DNA of 64,000 nucleotides from Paenibacillus sp. FSL H7-0357 (lineage in GTDB: Bacteria; Bacillota; Bacilli; Paenibacillales; Paenibacillaceae): positions 2,356,001-2,420,000 of the forward strand of contig NZ_CP009241.1 of assembly GCF_000758525.1 (NCBI RefSeq). Reading direction: 5' to 3'. Both the position numbers and the translations under genes were made by a program. Position 1 is the stretch's first letter. Each line of letters opens with the position of its first letter. The notes under the pieces are model-generated. The model was not told the origin of the DNA. It saw only the letters and a list, made by a program, of their open reading frames with translations, and ran no database searches. Positions 51,018 to 59,613 of this stretch are shown in pieces.

Positions 51018-52221
51018 AGTCCTTCCTCGGCTGCTGCTTGCCCTTCTCATTCCCCTGCTGCTTAGCGGTTGCTGGGAAAGAAAGGAATTAAATGAATTAG
51101 CCTTTGTGCTGGGAATGGGACTGGATAAGGCGGAATCCGGCTACAGGGTCACGATGCAGGTGGTTATTCCTTCTTCGATTTCTTCGCAGACAGCAGGAGG
51201 AACGAGCGGCGGCGGGGTACCAGTGGTTGTATCCAGCTTCACAGTGCCCACGTTCTATGAATCGGACCGGCAATACAATCTCATCAGTTCGAGAACCGCC
51301 TACAAAGGGCATATCCGCGTACTGGTGATCGGAGAGGAGCTAGCACGGACCGGTATCGCTGAGATACTTGATGTACTGAAGCGGAGCCGGGAGCCGCGGA
51401 ATGATTACTATGTCATGGTCGCGAAAGGGACCACAGCGGAAGAAATGCTGAAGGTTCTCACCCCGCTTGATAAAATACCGGCGAATAAATTGTTTAGTTC
51501 CCTGGACAAATCCTACAAGATATCAGCCAAAACTGCTGCGGTACCCCTTAACAGGTTTGTTGATGATCTGCTGTATGAAGGAATTAACCCGGTGTTGACC
51601 GGAGTTGAGGTGGTTGGCAATGCCAGCGAAGGCGACAAGATGAGCAATCTGGAACAGAGCGTACCTAAAGCCAGTTTACAATACCGTAGCTTAGCTGTAT
51701 TCAAGAAAGACAAGATGGTCGGGTGGTTAAGTGATAAAGAGACAATCGGCTACAATTACATCACCGATAACGTTGTCAAAACCTCAGGTATTGTAATAGG
51801 GGACGACGGCCGGCCTATTGTTATTGAAGCGATACGGACAACCACTAAACGGAAAATGAAGATGGTCGGCGGCGAACCGCATATTTATATTCATGTAAAG
51901 GCGGAGGGCAATGTGCAAGAAGTCCAGAGCAAGGATAACCTGGAGGCGGAGAGCGTGATTAGACAACTTGAAAGGAAATCGGAAGAGCGGATAATCCTGC
52001 GGATGGAAACTGCCGTCAAGCATATTAACGAGCGCTACAATGTGGATGTCATGGGCTTTGGACAGTTGATCTACCGTGCCAATCCTAAAGCTTGGGCCAG
52101 GCTGAAGCAGACAAAGGGGGACAATTACCTGAAATCGCTGCCTGTCCATTACAAAGTCACCATGTCGATTAACCGGATCGGTGTTACGGACAAATCTTTT
52201 ATTGATGATGTCAAGGAGTGA
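50998..52221 (+). CDS. Spore germination lipoprotein, GerAC (Ger(x)C) family
   Basis: 407 residues. Lipoprotein signal with a LLLSGCWERKELNEL lipobox and family start, then the three-domain GerC body (AFVLGMGLDKAESGYRVTMQ; ISSRTAYKGHIRVLVIGEEL; VDVMGFGQLIYRANPKAW). It is anchored to the spore inner membrane. Start ATG 50998 overlaps the A gene. Followed by a small membrane protein with a 5-bp gap. Confidence 0.9.
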   Translation: MSPIKSKVLPRLLLALLIPLLLSGCWERKELNELAFVLGMGLDKAESGYRVTMQVVIPSSISSQTAGGTSGGGVPVVVSSFTVPTFYESDRQYNLISSRTAYKGHIRVLVIGEELARTGIAEILDVLKRSREPRNDYYVMVAKGTTAEEMLKVLTPLDKIPANKLFSSLDKSYKISAKTAAVPLNRFVDDLLYEGINPVLTGVEVVGNASEGDKMSNLEQSVPKASLQYRSLAVFKKDKMVGWLSDKETIGYNYITDNVVKTSGIVIGDDGRPIVIEAIRTTTKRKMKMVGGEPHIYIHVKAEGNVQEVQSKDNLEAESVIRQLERKSEERIILRMETAVKHINERYNVDVMGFGQLIYRANPKAWARLKQTKGDNYLKSLPVHYKVTMSINRIGVTDKSFIDDVKE

Positions 52222-52226
52222 GCGAA

Positions 52227-52457
52227 ATGCTGCTGCTGTTATTTCTGGTTATTGCGGCTGTCTGTATAGCCGTCGATGTGCCCTTGCTAAAGCAGGGAAG
52301 CAGGACCCGGGATTTGCTGGTCTGGGGCGTACTCTGGATCATGGGCCTTGGTGCGACTGTCTGCTTCTTGTACAGAATCAAAGTACCAAGCCCGCTCCTT
52401 CTGGTCATGCTGATCTATAGGCCCGTCAACAGCCTGTTTGAATCATGGTTTTATTAG
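52227..52457 (+). CDS. Small two-helix membrane protein, candidate germination receptor D subunit
   Basis: 76 residues from ATG 52227 (AAGGAG 9 bp upstream). Two clear membrane helices (MLLLLFLVIAAVCIAVDV and LLVWGVLWIMGLGATVCFLY) and a short C-terminus. Small two-helix 'D' proteins accompany several GerA-type operons and modulate germination. Size, topology and position fit, but sequence identity cannot be claimed. Confidence 0.6.
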   Translation: MLLLLFLVIAAVCIAVDVPLLKQGSRTRDLLVWGVLWIMGLGATVCFLYRIKVPSPLLLVMLIYRPVNSLFESWFY

Positions 52458-52543
52458 GTTCGTCAATGGGTTGCCTGATGTCTGCAAAAATTAACAGCAT
52501 GGTTTTGAAAAAAATGGTATCCTATTCAAAATGAGGAGGATGA

Positions 52544-53311
52544 GTGATGGGTATGCAGGGAGTTGCGGCATTGAATTCTTTCAGACCGCTTATTACCAAT
52601 AATAATCTCTACAATAGCAAAGCAAATGTGTCTGATTTCAAGAACCTATTAAATGGCGTTGAACAAAAAGTGGGAAAAACAAATACATTTATCAGTGCGA
52701 AGCAGAGTCTGCAAGAGACCTACCCTGACTTAAAATATCATGTGTTGGATTCGTCTCAATTTACGTATTGGAACAGGCTGGACTTTCCTGATTCAAAGAT
52801 TTTTGAAGATCATATAGATGCTGAGGCCTTAAAAACCTGGAAACCAACCACCCAGACTGCGACAGGCTATGAACCATGGGTGCAACGTGATCTTGAAAAA
52901 ATTCAAAAAGGTCTTCACGTAGTTTTTATACATCCTGCCACACAGGAAAAGATGGATAAAGATCCTGAATATGCGAAATGGATTGCAGATAAAATCGAGA
53001 AATATTTTGAAAACGACATAAAGATCAATAAAGCGATAGATCCGAAGTCGGTTGAACAGATGTCACAGGCAGTTTCAATTACAGAAGATGGTCAAATCGG
53101 ATTGCATGTAACAGTTTGTGATGGGCCTTCAGCACAACCATCCGCTGAGAAGGAAGCATCCGCTATAAGAGGAAGAGAACAGGAGCCGTTAAGGCAACTC
53201 TATGAGATGCCGATTCGCGTTTCATTGGGTAAGGCAACAGCTGCTCCATTACAATATGATTATAGATATGCATATAGCATTATTCCGACAACGCAGATCA
53301 CAAGGTCATGA
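52544..53311 (+). CDS. Conserved hypothetical protein (255 residues)
   Basis: ATG with GAGGAGG upstream. The product is soluble with no signal peptide: a polar N-terminus, a YHVLDSSQFTYWNRLDFPDS segment, a helical WIADKIEKYFENDIKINKAI middle and a disordered tail. It resembles uncharacterised Firmicute proteins of this length, but I do not recall a function. A bidirectional terminator separates it from the MerR gene. Confidence 0.55.
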   Translation: MMGMQGVAALNSFRPLITNNNLYNSKANVSDFKNLLNGVEQKVGKTNTFISAKQSLQETYPDLKYHVLDSSQFTYWNRLDFPDSKIFEDHIDAEALKTWKPTTQTATGYEPWVQRDLEKIQKGLHVVFIHPATQEKMDKDPEYAKWIADKIEKYFENDIKINKAIDPKSVEQMSQAVSITEDGQIGLHVTVCDGPSAQPSAEKEASAIRGREQEPLRQLYEMPIRVSLGKATAAPLQYDYRYAYSIIPTTQITRS

Positions 53312-53322
53312 TCCTATCTAAC

Positions 53323-53354
53323 CAAAGCGGAGGATTCCCAGGAATTCTCCGCTT
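53323..53354. terminator. Bidirectional terminator
   Basis: AAAGCGGAGGATTC (53323-53336) pairs with GAATTCTCCGCTTT (53341-53354), one G-U. Confidence 0.75.
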
Positions 53355-53370
53355 TCTGTTCCGGTGCAGG

Positions 53371-54195
53371 TTAGCAGTCTGAAACTTCAACTGATATTTG
53401 TATAACATAGTTGTCCGGATTTTTTTCTGCCAAATAGTTGAGGAGATCCACTGAGTAAGCACTCCCGGAGATAGCCATTCCTTTGCTACTTATATATTTG
53501 TTTATAATTGAGTACGTTACGGGCATTGTTTCATACGATCCTCTATGATTCATGATGACATAGCGTCCTTTGGGTTTGATGATCATCCGCTCCCCCGGAA
53601 TCGGGGTCTTGAGCCTATTGGCAATATAATCCGCATAATAATCTCCCGACTCCAGGCGGTCCTTGCCTAAAATGGTCCAAATCGGGAACTCGCAATCAAT
53701 AAAATGACTCTCGCAATATTCCCGGTGTTCGCTTAATTTGTGAGCAAACTCCTTGTCACCATCGCCCTGTTGTAATTGTATGGCAATGAAATATTCCTCT
53801 TCACATTCCTCTATCGACGGCCCATCGTCTACCTCCCCCTGAGCTTGCTCCGTCATTTCAATAGCACCTTTCAATAGGCTTTGCATCCTTTTAATTTTAT
53901 TCCGCTCGACTTCCAGGACATCCAGCTTCTGTTTGAGCAGCTCTAGGAGCAATGGTGTGTTCTGATTTTGCATGAACCCCTTGATTTCCTGAAGTGAACT
54001 CCCTGCCTTTTTCAGCACATTTATAATATCAAGCGTGTAAGATTGCGGAATGGAATAATAACGGTAGCCCTTTGAGTTGGTATATTCCGGTTTTAAAAGC
54101 CCGATTTCATCATAATGAAACAGGGTATGTTTGGTGACTCCGCAAGTTTTGGCAAATTCGCTGGTAGTAAGGTATTGATTGTGATTTTCCGTCAT
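53371..54195 (-). CDS. MerR-family regulator with GyrI-like effector domain (BmrR type)
   Basis: 274 residues from the ATG ending at 54195 (GGAGG upstream). MerR HTH ([40 protein letters not shown]), dimerisation helix (about 80-120), then a GyrI-like small-molecule domain (about 130-274). This is the BmrR/TipAL-type architecture that activates drug exporters. It is divergent from a QacA-like exporter whose promoter has a MerR-type dyad in a 19-bp spacer. Confidence 0.82.
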   Translation of the reverse strand: MTENHNQYLTTSEFAKTCGVTKHTLFHYDEIGLLKPEYTNSKGYRYYSIPQSYTLDIINVLKKAGSSLQEIKGFMQNQNTPLLLELLKQKLDVLEVERNKIKRMQSLLKGAIEMTEQAQGEVDDGPSIEECEEEYFIAIQLQQGDGDKEFAHKLSEHREYCESHFIDCEFPIWTILGKDRLESGDYYADYIANRLKTPIPGERMIIKPKGRYVIMNHRGSYETMPVTYSIINKYISSKGMAISGSAYSVDLLNYLAEKNPDNYVIQISVEVSDC

Positions 54196-54210
54196 ATGCA
54201 GTTCCTCCAT

Positions 54211-54509
54211 CCGATTCTAGATGTGTTATATAAATTGAACTTATAATTCTTCTATTCTGGGAATGGCCGTGACTCCAGAGAATGTTTGGACTTCCGGCCG
54301 CTGTTAGGTTTGGATTTCCTGAATTTAACCGCGAATCGCGGTAGAAATCCAAACCTTGCCCATGCTTCCGAAGAGAGCTTTCCTACGGAAAGCTTTCAGG
54401 CGGACGCTATCGCTCCTCCAGTTCCAAAATTCCCCTCCGCCACTTTTCCCTAAATGTAATTCTCAAGTTCAATCTATATAGCTTAATATTTTATCCTGAA
54501 ATTCAACGC
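54211..54509. repeat. Non-coding region with composite inverted repeats
   Basis: AGGTTTGGATTTC (54306-54318) pairs with GAAATCCAAACCT (54344-54356) and encloses ACCGCGA/TCGCGGT (54328-54334 / 54336-54342). A second dyad (GAGCTTTCC-tac-GGAAAGCTT) follows near 54370-54390. No gene. Pattern and GC-rich tail recall dispersed Paenibacillus intergenic repeats. Confidence 0.5.
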
Positions 54510-54540
54510 TTGACTATAGGGTTACCCTATAGTTTAACGT
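54510..54540 (+). promoter_or_regulatory. MerR-type promoter/operator of the exporter gene
   Basis: TTGACT (54510-54515), 19-bp spacer, TAACGT (54535-54540). The perfect dyad ACTATAGGG-TTA-CCCTATAGT (54513-54533) fills the overlong spacer, the hallmark of MerR-activated promoters. Confidence 0.75.
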
Positions 54541-54580
54541 TTGAAATGTAAAATATACTTTGTATTATTGGAGGAACAAC

Positions 54581-56080
54581 ATGTCTAAGTTCAAACGTTG
54601 GATGATTCTGGCTATCGTATCAAGCGCACTTTTGCTTATTGTGATGGATATGACCATCCTGTATACTGCATTGCCCAGCTTAACGCATGATCTCGGTGCG
54701 TCTGCGTCAGAAAAATTATGGATTCTCAATGGTTACTCTCTTGTTATGGCGGGTTTGCTTCCGGCGATGGGGACACTTGGGGACCGTTTGGGTTATAAAA
54801 AAATCTTCACCCTCGGGTTGCTCGTATTTTCTGTTGCTTCACTTACTGCAGCCTTTTCCCCCGTCCCTCTAGTATTGGTTGCAGCCCGGGTTCTTCTTGC
54901 AGTTGGAGCATCCATGATGATGCCTGCAACATTGTCCATTATCAGAGTTACCTTTACGGATGATCGTGAACGTGCACTTGCGATCGGCATTTGGGGCTCC
55001 ATTTCCTCAGGCGGTGCAGGGCTTGGTCCGATTGTCGGCGGGCTTTTGCTGGAACATTTCTGGTGGGGTTCCGTGTTTCTGATTAACCTGCCAATTGCGA
55101 TCATTGCCTTGGCCTTAACAGTGATGTATGTTCCGCAACATGCTGGCAATAAAGATAAGAAATGGGACCTCATCGGTTCGATCCAGATCATGATCGCTAT
55201 GGTGGGACTTATCTACTCAATTAAAGAATTTGCGCGGCGTGACGGGTCCATAACATTCGCCATAATGGGGGCCGTTGCCGGTGCCCTGGCACTGATCATC
55301 TTTATCCGCCGCCAGAACAACAGCAGCAGTCCGCTAATTGATCTTTCTTTATTCAAAATCACAAGATTCTCCACTGGTTTTATCACTGCCCTGGTTGGTG
55401 CATTTGCACAAATGGGGATTCAATATATTGTGACCCAGCGTCTTCAATTGGTGGAAGGTCTGACACCGCTCCAAGCAGGGTTGTTCACGATAAGCATCCC
55501 GGCTGCAGCTTTAATTGCCGGCCCGATAACGGGGGCTGTAATGCACCGTTTTGATGTTATCCGGTTGAAGAGCCTCTCTCTGCTGATTGCCAGTCTGGGG
55601 ATGGCCATCTATTTAACGCAGTTTAATGCAGGGATTGCCGGGCAAATTGTTGGACTGGCTTTATTGGGTGCCGGATTGGGAGCAGGTATGACAGCTGCCT
55701 CTCATTCGATTATGAACTATGCCCCTTCACATAAAGCAGGGATGGCTGCGTCCATTGAAGAGGTTGCATATGAGATGGGGGGAGCATCGGGTATAGCTAT
55801 CATCGGAAGTATGTCGGCGCTTGTGTATTCCCTGTCGATGAAAATTCCTTCGGGCCTTAAGGTGCCTGCGATTGTGAAGGACAGTCTGGATGAAGCACTG
55901 CTGGTTGCAGAGGGCTTGCCTCCTCAGGCTGCAGAAGCATTGAAAGAGGCAGGCCGTACTGCCCTTGACCACTCTTTTTTTATTATTCTTGCGGGTGTAG
56001 CTGTATTTTTGGCAGCAGCGTCGCTAATCGTCCGGTTGGCCGGAGGGCGGTCCAAGGCTCATGATCTTTTAAAGCTTTAG
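54581..56080 (+). CDS. MFS multidrug exporter, DHA2 (QacA-like, 14 helices)
   Basis: 499 residues from ATG 54581 (GGAGG upstream). Fourteen predicted membrane helices, the first with the acidic DMTILYTALPSL motif used for drug/proton coupling in QacA-type pumps, motif A GDRLGYKKIF and motif C-like GPIVGGLL. Exports hydrophobic cations by proton antiport in related proteins. Divergent from, and probably activated by, the BmrR-like regulator. Confidence 0.88.
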   Translation: MSKFKRWMILAIVSSALLLIVMDMTILYTALPSLTHDLGASASEKLWILNGYSLVMAGLLPAMGTLGDRLGYKKIFTLGLLVFSVASLTAAFSPVPLVLVAARVLLAVGASMMMPATLSIIRVTFTDDRERALAIGIWGSISSGGAGLGPIVGGLLLEHFWWGSVFLINLPIAIIALALTVMYVPQHAGNKDKKWDLIGSIQIMIAMVGLIYSIKEFARRDGSITFAIMGAVAGALALIIFIRRQNNSSSPLIDLSLFKITRFSTGFITALVGAFAQMGIQYIVTQRLQLVEGLTPLQAGLFTISIPAAALIAGPITGAVMHRFDVIRLKSLSLLIASLGMAIYLTQFNAGIAGQIVGLALLGAGLGAGMTAASHSIMNYAPSHKAGMAASIEEVAYEMGGASGIAIIGSMSALVYSLSMKIPSGLKVPAIVKDSLDEALLVAEGLPPQAAEALKEAGRTALDHSFFIILAGVAVFLAAASLIVRLAGGRSKAHDLLKL

Positions 56081-56123
56081 CGCTGGGCATCAGGAGATGA
56101 AGAGAGGGGAAAGGGAGTAACGC

Positions 56124-56152
56124 AAAAAAGCCACTTCACAGTGTGAAGTGGC
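56124..56152 (-). terminator. Terminator of the FMN reductase gene
   Basis: GCCACTTCACA (56130-56140) pairs with TGTGAAGTGGC (56142-56152). On the minus strand it is followed by six U's. Confidence 0.75.
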
Positions 56153-56171
56153 CCGAAATACCGTTCCTCTA

Positions 56172-56714
56172 TTATTGACGCAATGTCTTTAGCGCTCCGC
56201 TCCAGGCCAGCACTTGATCAAGCATCGCGTTTACATTTGCGGTATGCAGATCAGCCGGTTTGAAGACTGTACCGTTCTCGAAGTCTGTGAACAAGGACAA
56301 CAGCGGGTGTACCCGGACATCCGCAACCTGCAGTTCACCGAGAATTCCACGCAAGTGTTCAGCGGCGCGTACACCGCCTGCAGAACCATAACTTACGATA
56401 CCTGCAGCTTTATTGTTCCATTCATCACGGGCAGAATCCAGTGCATTCTTAAGTGCTCCCGTAAGGCTGTGATTATATTCCTGGGCAATAAATACGAATC
56501 CGTCGAGTGTGGCAAGCTTTGCTCCCCAAGCCTGAGCGGGTGCGTAATTATCACTTTCACCAAGCAGCGGCAATTTGAAATCAGCAATGTCCACGATTTC
56601 ATAGTTGGCATCTCCGCGTGCGTCTGCGATTCCTTTTACCCATTCACCTACTTGCGGACTTACCCGTCCTTGACGAGTGCTGCCGAGTATAATACCGATG
56701 TTTAACTTTGTCAT
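56172..56714 (-). CDS. NAD(P)H-dependent FMN reductase
   Basis: 180 residues, flavodoxin-like fold: GSTRQGRVSPQVGEWV at the FMN phosphate site (residues 10-25), FVFIAQEYNHSLTGALKNAL (about 75-95) and YGSAGGVRAAEHLR (about 108-121), all standard for this family. AGGAGG precedes the ATG and a TTGCTT-16-TATAAT promoter lies about 50 bp upstream. Reduces FMN, quinones or azo compounds in relatives. Confidence 0.88.
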   Translation of the reverse strand: MTKLNIGIILGSTRQGRVSPQVGEWVKGIADARGDANYEIVDIADFKLPLLGESDNYAPAQAWGAKLATLDGFVFIAQEYNHSLTGALKNALDSARDEWNNKAAGIVSYGSAGGVRAAEHLRGILGELQVADVRVHPLLSLFTDFENGTVFKPADLHTANVNAMLDQVLAWSGALKTLRQ

Positions 56715-56963
56715 TTGAATTACCTCCTGAGTGATTTCTTAGTTATAGTTTCTAATAACTTCTATGCGTTTATTATAGCATATTACTTTTTTAAAGCAAG
56801 TGGTTTTTCGAAACTATTAATCTTTTAAATTTGAGCAGAAATTACTAGACGTACTACAAGTGGAAACGGCTTCGCCGTCCTCAAAAGGACGGTATCCGTT
56901 TCAGCGGGAAATAAAATCTTATATTTTAAAAAAATCCGCCAAAACGGCGGATTCTGATGCTGC
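56715..56963. other. Intergenic region with promoter, composite hairpin and terminator
   Basis: On the minus strand a promoter (TTGCTT/TATAAT) serves the FMN reductase. A composite hairpin lies at 56863-56902 (GAAACGG/CCGTTTC around CCGTCC/GGACGG). AATCCGCC/GGCGGATT (56933-56953) with a U tract on the minus strand ends the acetyltransferase transcript. No gene. Confidence 0.6.
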
Positions 56964-57587
56964 TTATTGATCAATCTCAATGTCTCTGTAATATTCGTCT
57001 TTGAGAGTTTCCCAATGCTGTTTGTCTTCTTCAGTAATAGATCTAAGCACTTTGCAGGGGTTGCCCACAGCAATAACATTATCGGGAATATCCTTGGTGA
57101 CTACGGCCCCGGAACCGATGATCACATTGTTGCCGATGTTGACACCGGGATTTATTACTGTGTTTGCGCCGACCCACACGTTGTTTCCAATAGTAATCGG
57201 TTTGCCAAATTCGAGCATGGTATTGCGGACCTCTGCATCAATGGGGTGGCCGGCAGTATATACACCTACCCTTGGACCCAATAACACATTGCTGCCGATG
57301 GTTACGGGTGCCACGTCAATGATGATGCAGTCATAATTTGCATAAAAGTTATTGCCGATTGTGATGTTGCAGCCATAATCGCAGCGGAAAGGGGGTTCAA
57401 TATACAAGGATTCCCCTGTAGAACAGAATAATTCCTTGAGCAATTCCACTCTATATCCTAACTGTTCTTCCGTACTGTTGTTGAACAAACGGGTGAGCAT
57501 TCTGGATTTCTTATGGTCTCGGGCTAATTCCCCGCCTCCGGCAAGGTATAGCTTGCCCGCTAGCATGTTTTCTTTGTTTGTCGCCAT
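56964..57587 (-). CDS. Sugar O-acetyltransferase (maltose acetyltransferase/LacA type)
   Basis: 207 residues with AGGAGG upstream. N-terminal helical Mac domain (about 1-60), then left-handed beta-helix hexapeptide repeats (ITIGNNFYANYDCIIIDVAP, ITIGNNVWVGANTVINPGVN, VIIGSGAVVTKDIPDNVIAV) and GNPCKVLRSI. The catalytic His lies in YTAGHPID. Transfers acetyl from acetyl-CoA to sugars. Paralogue of the gene at 58837; both flank and are co-directional with the ROK gene. Confidence 0.85.
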   Translation of the reverse strand: MATNKENMLAGKLYLAGGGELARDHKKSRMLTRLFNNSTEEQLGYRVELLKELFCSTGESLYIEPPFRCDYGCNITIGNNFYANYDCIIIDVAPVTIGSNVLLGPRVGVYTAGHPIDAEVRNTMLEFGKPITIGNNVWVGANTVINPGVNIGNNVIIGSGAVVTKDIPDNVIAVGNPCKVLRSITEEDKQHWETLKDEYYRDIEIDQ

Positions 57588-57643
57588 GATTTCGGCCTCC
57601 TGAAGTGTTCTTTATTATCTTTACTGCAAGATTGCCGCCAGAA

Positions 57644-58675
57644 TTACCGGCGTTTCTCTATAAGCTGTAAAGAGTACGTCATGCTTTCGAGTGTGATGGC
57701 AATAAGGCCGTTCATGTAATCATCATCAGGATCATCCAGCAGGATAAGCTGAGGCATATGTTCTGCGGGGATGATCTCCAGACAGCTTTCCAGAATGTGC
57801 TGCACATCTTCTTGTCTGAATTGCTCTCCCGTAAGTGCAATGGTCTTCGGATTAATAACCGCGGTCAATGAAGCTACAGCATGCACGGCCAAAGGGAGAA
57901 AGGTATCATCTCCACCTAAGCGGATGAACTGCTCTTCCCGGGAAATTCCAAAGGGCAAAAAAGAAACTTCGCCAGCAAACCGGGTATTTCCCTTGTGAAT
58001 ATGTCCGTCGATTATAATCCCCGAGCCCGGAAAGCTGCCGCGGATAAAGGTCAGCACCACGATGGTTTTGTCTTCATCATAGGACTGCTTGTTATAGAAT
58101 CCGTAGGCGGTGAGATTCATATCATTTTCAACAGTGACCTCGACGTTGTACTTCTCCTTAAGCAGTGATTCCAGCGGAACATTGATTAACGAATGGATAT
58201 CACAAATATTAATAACACCTTGATGAACAAGACCCGGAATACCGATGCCAACGGCCTTAATATTGTTATATTTCTGTGTGAGCGTTGCGACCAGATGATC
58301 AAAGCTTGCCGCGTCAATAAGCTCGGGTTCCAGCAGACCTTGTTCCACAAGTTCACCGGTTGAATTTGTTACCGCAAAAGTTAAGGATAACGAGCCGTCC
58401 TCCGTTTTGGCATAGATGCAGGCGATATAGGAGAAATCAGCATTGTACAGGAAACGCCTTGCCGGACGTCCTCCGCTGGAAGCTTCCAGTTCGGTCTCAA
58501 TAACCTCGCCGGTTTCTACCAGCTCATTGAGGATGTTTCCGCAGGTCGCTATACTTAACCCTGTAACGCTGGCTACCGCAGCCTTTGTGCCTTGCTTCAT
58601 CGCTTTTAAGGCTTCCTTGATCAGCTCCTGATTTATCCTTTTAACGCGCATAGAATTGTTGGCGATCTGATTCAT
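57644..58675 (-). CDS. ROK-family transcriptional regulator
   Basis: 343 residues from the ATG ending at 58675, with GGAGG 9 bp upstream; further upstream ATG/GTG starts overlap that site. N-terminal winged HTH (AAVASVTGLSIATCGNILNE) followed by a ROK sugar-kinase-like domain (VGIGIPGLV and ENDMNLTAYGFYN). The usual Cys-rich zinc motif of ROK kinases is not obvious. Probably senses a sugar and controls the flanking acetyltransferase genes. Confidence 0.82.
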   Translation of the reverse strand: MNQIANNSMRVKRINQELIKEALKAMKQGTKAAVASVTGLSIATCGNILNELVETGEVIETELEASSGGRPARRFLYNADFSYIACIYAKTEDGSLSLTFAVTNSTGELVEQGLLEPELIDAASFDHLVATLTQKYNNIKAVGIGIPGLVHQGVINICDIHSLINVPLESLLKEKYNVEVTVENDMNLTAYGFYNKQSYDEDKTIVVLTFIRGSFPGSGIIIDGHIHKGNTRFAGEVSFLPFGISREEQFIRLGGDDTFLPLAVHAVASLTAVINPKTIALTGEQFRQEDVQHILESCLEIIPAEHMPQLILLDDPDDDYMNGLIAITLESMTYSLQLIEKRR

Positions 58676-58777
58676 TGGGTGCATCCTCCATACCTTCGAC
58701 ACTTTCGATATTGGTTATTAAAAGTATTGTAAATAATATACCCTGAGTTTTTGCAATTGTCCAGCAAGCCAAAGAAA

Positions 58778-58803
58778 AAAGCAGCCCTCACCAGGGCTGC
58801 TTT
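58778..58803. terminator. Bidirectional-type terminator
   Basis: AAAGCAGCCCT (58778-58788) pairs with AGGGCTGCTTT (58793-58803). On the minus strand it ends the acetyltransferase gene at 58837. Confidence 0.75.
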
Positions 58804-58836
58804 CTTAAGATCACAATATCCAATGGACTCAGACGG

Positions 58837-59430
58837 CTATTCCCGCCGGTATTTATCCCGGTCTGCTTCCGTAATTTCACGGATGACCCGGCAGGGATTG
58901 CCGGCTGCCAGCACACCGGAGGGAATGTCCTTGGTTACGACACTCCCGGCGCCGATGACCGTGTTGTCACCGATGGTCACGCCCGGCAGGACGCTTACGC
59001 CGCCGCCAATCCAGACGTTGTTTCCTACTGCAATCGGAAAGGCAACTTCCAGCCCTTGATTGCGCTGTTCCACGTCAAGTGCGTGCCCTGCAGTATAAAA
59101 TCCGCAGTTGGGCGCTACGAATACATTGTCGCCGAAGGTAATCTTCGCCCCATCTAGCATTACACTGTTGTGGTTGATATAGAAATTTTCTCCGATCTCA
59201 ATATTATAGCCATAGTCGCAGACAAAAGGCTGTTCGACCAGGAACCGCTCTGCTGTGCTTCCCAGAAGTTTTCTGATGATTTCTTCTCTACCTTCGGTAT
59301 TTGCCGGATGCAGCCGGTTGTATTCATAACACATTCCCTTAGCGTATAAACGTTCTTCGATCAATTCCTTGTCATAATTTGCATCGTACAATAAACCTAA
59401 ATGTGATTTTTCTTTTTCTGTCATAACCAT
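58837..59430 (-). CDS. Sugar O-acetyltransferase, paralogue of 56964-57587
   Basis: 197 residues (start ending at 59430, GTGGAG upstream). Mac domain then hexapeptide repeats (IEIGENFYINHNSVMLDGAK, VSVLPGVTIGDNTVIGAGSV) and GNPCRVIREI. The catalytic His is in YTAGHALD. Closely similar to the downstream paralogue. Separated from the ROK gene by a terminator, so likely its own transcript. Confidence 0.85.
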   Translation of the reverse strand: MVMTEKEKSHLGLLYDANYDKELIEERLYAKGMCYEYNRLHPANTEGREEIIRKLLGSTAERFLVEQPFVCDYGYNIEIGENFYINHNSVMLDGAKITFGDNVFVAPNCGFYTAGHALDVEQRNQGLEVAFPIAVGNNVWIGGGVSVLPGVTIGDNTVIGAGSVVTKDIPSGVLAAGNPCRVIREITEADRDKYRRE

Positions 59431-59613
59431 CTGGTCTCCACTTCCTATCATTTTATTGCCGTATATTGGTAAAATAGACCTTTAAATTTTACCATACGAT
59501 TTCTATTTTATTCAAATAGGATGGAATTTACAGGTGAACTGATCTAAAATAAAAGTTGTGTACAAAACAACCGGAGCCATTAGAGCCGGATCTATGGAGA
59601 GGAGCAGTGTGAT

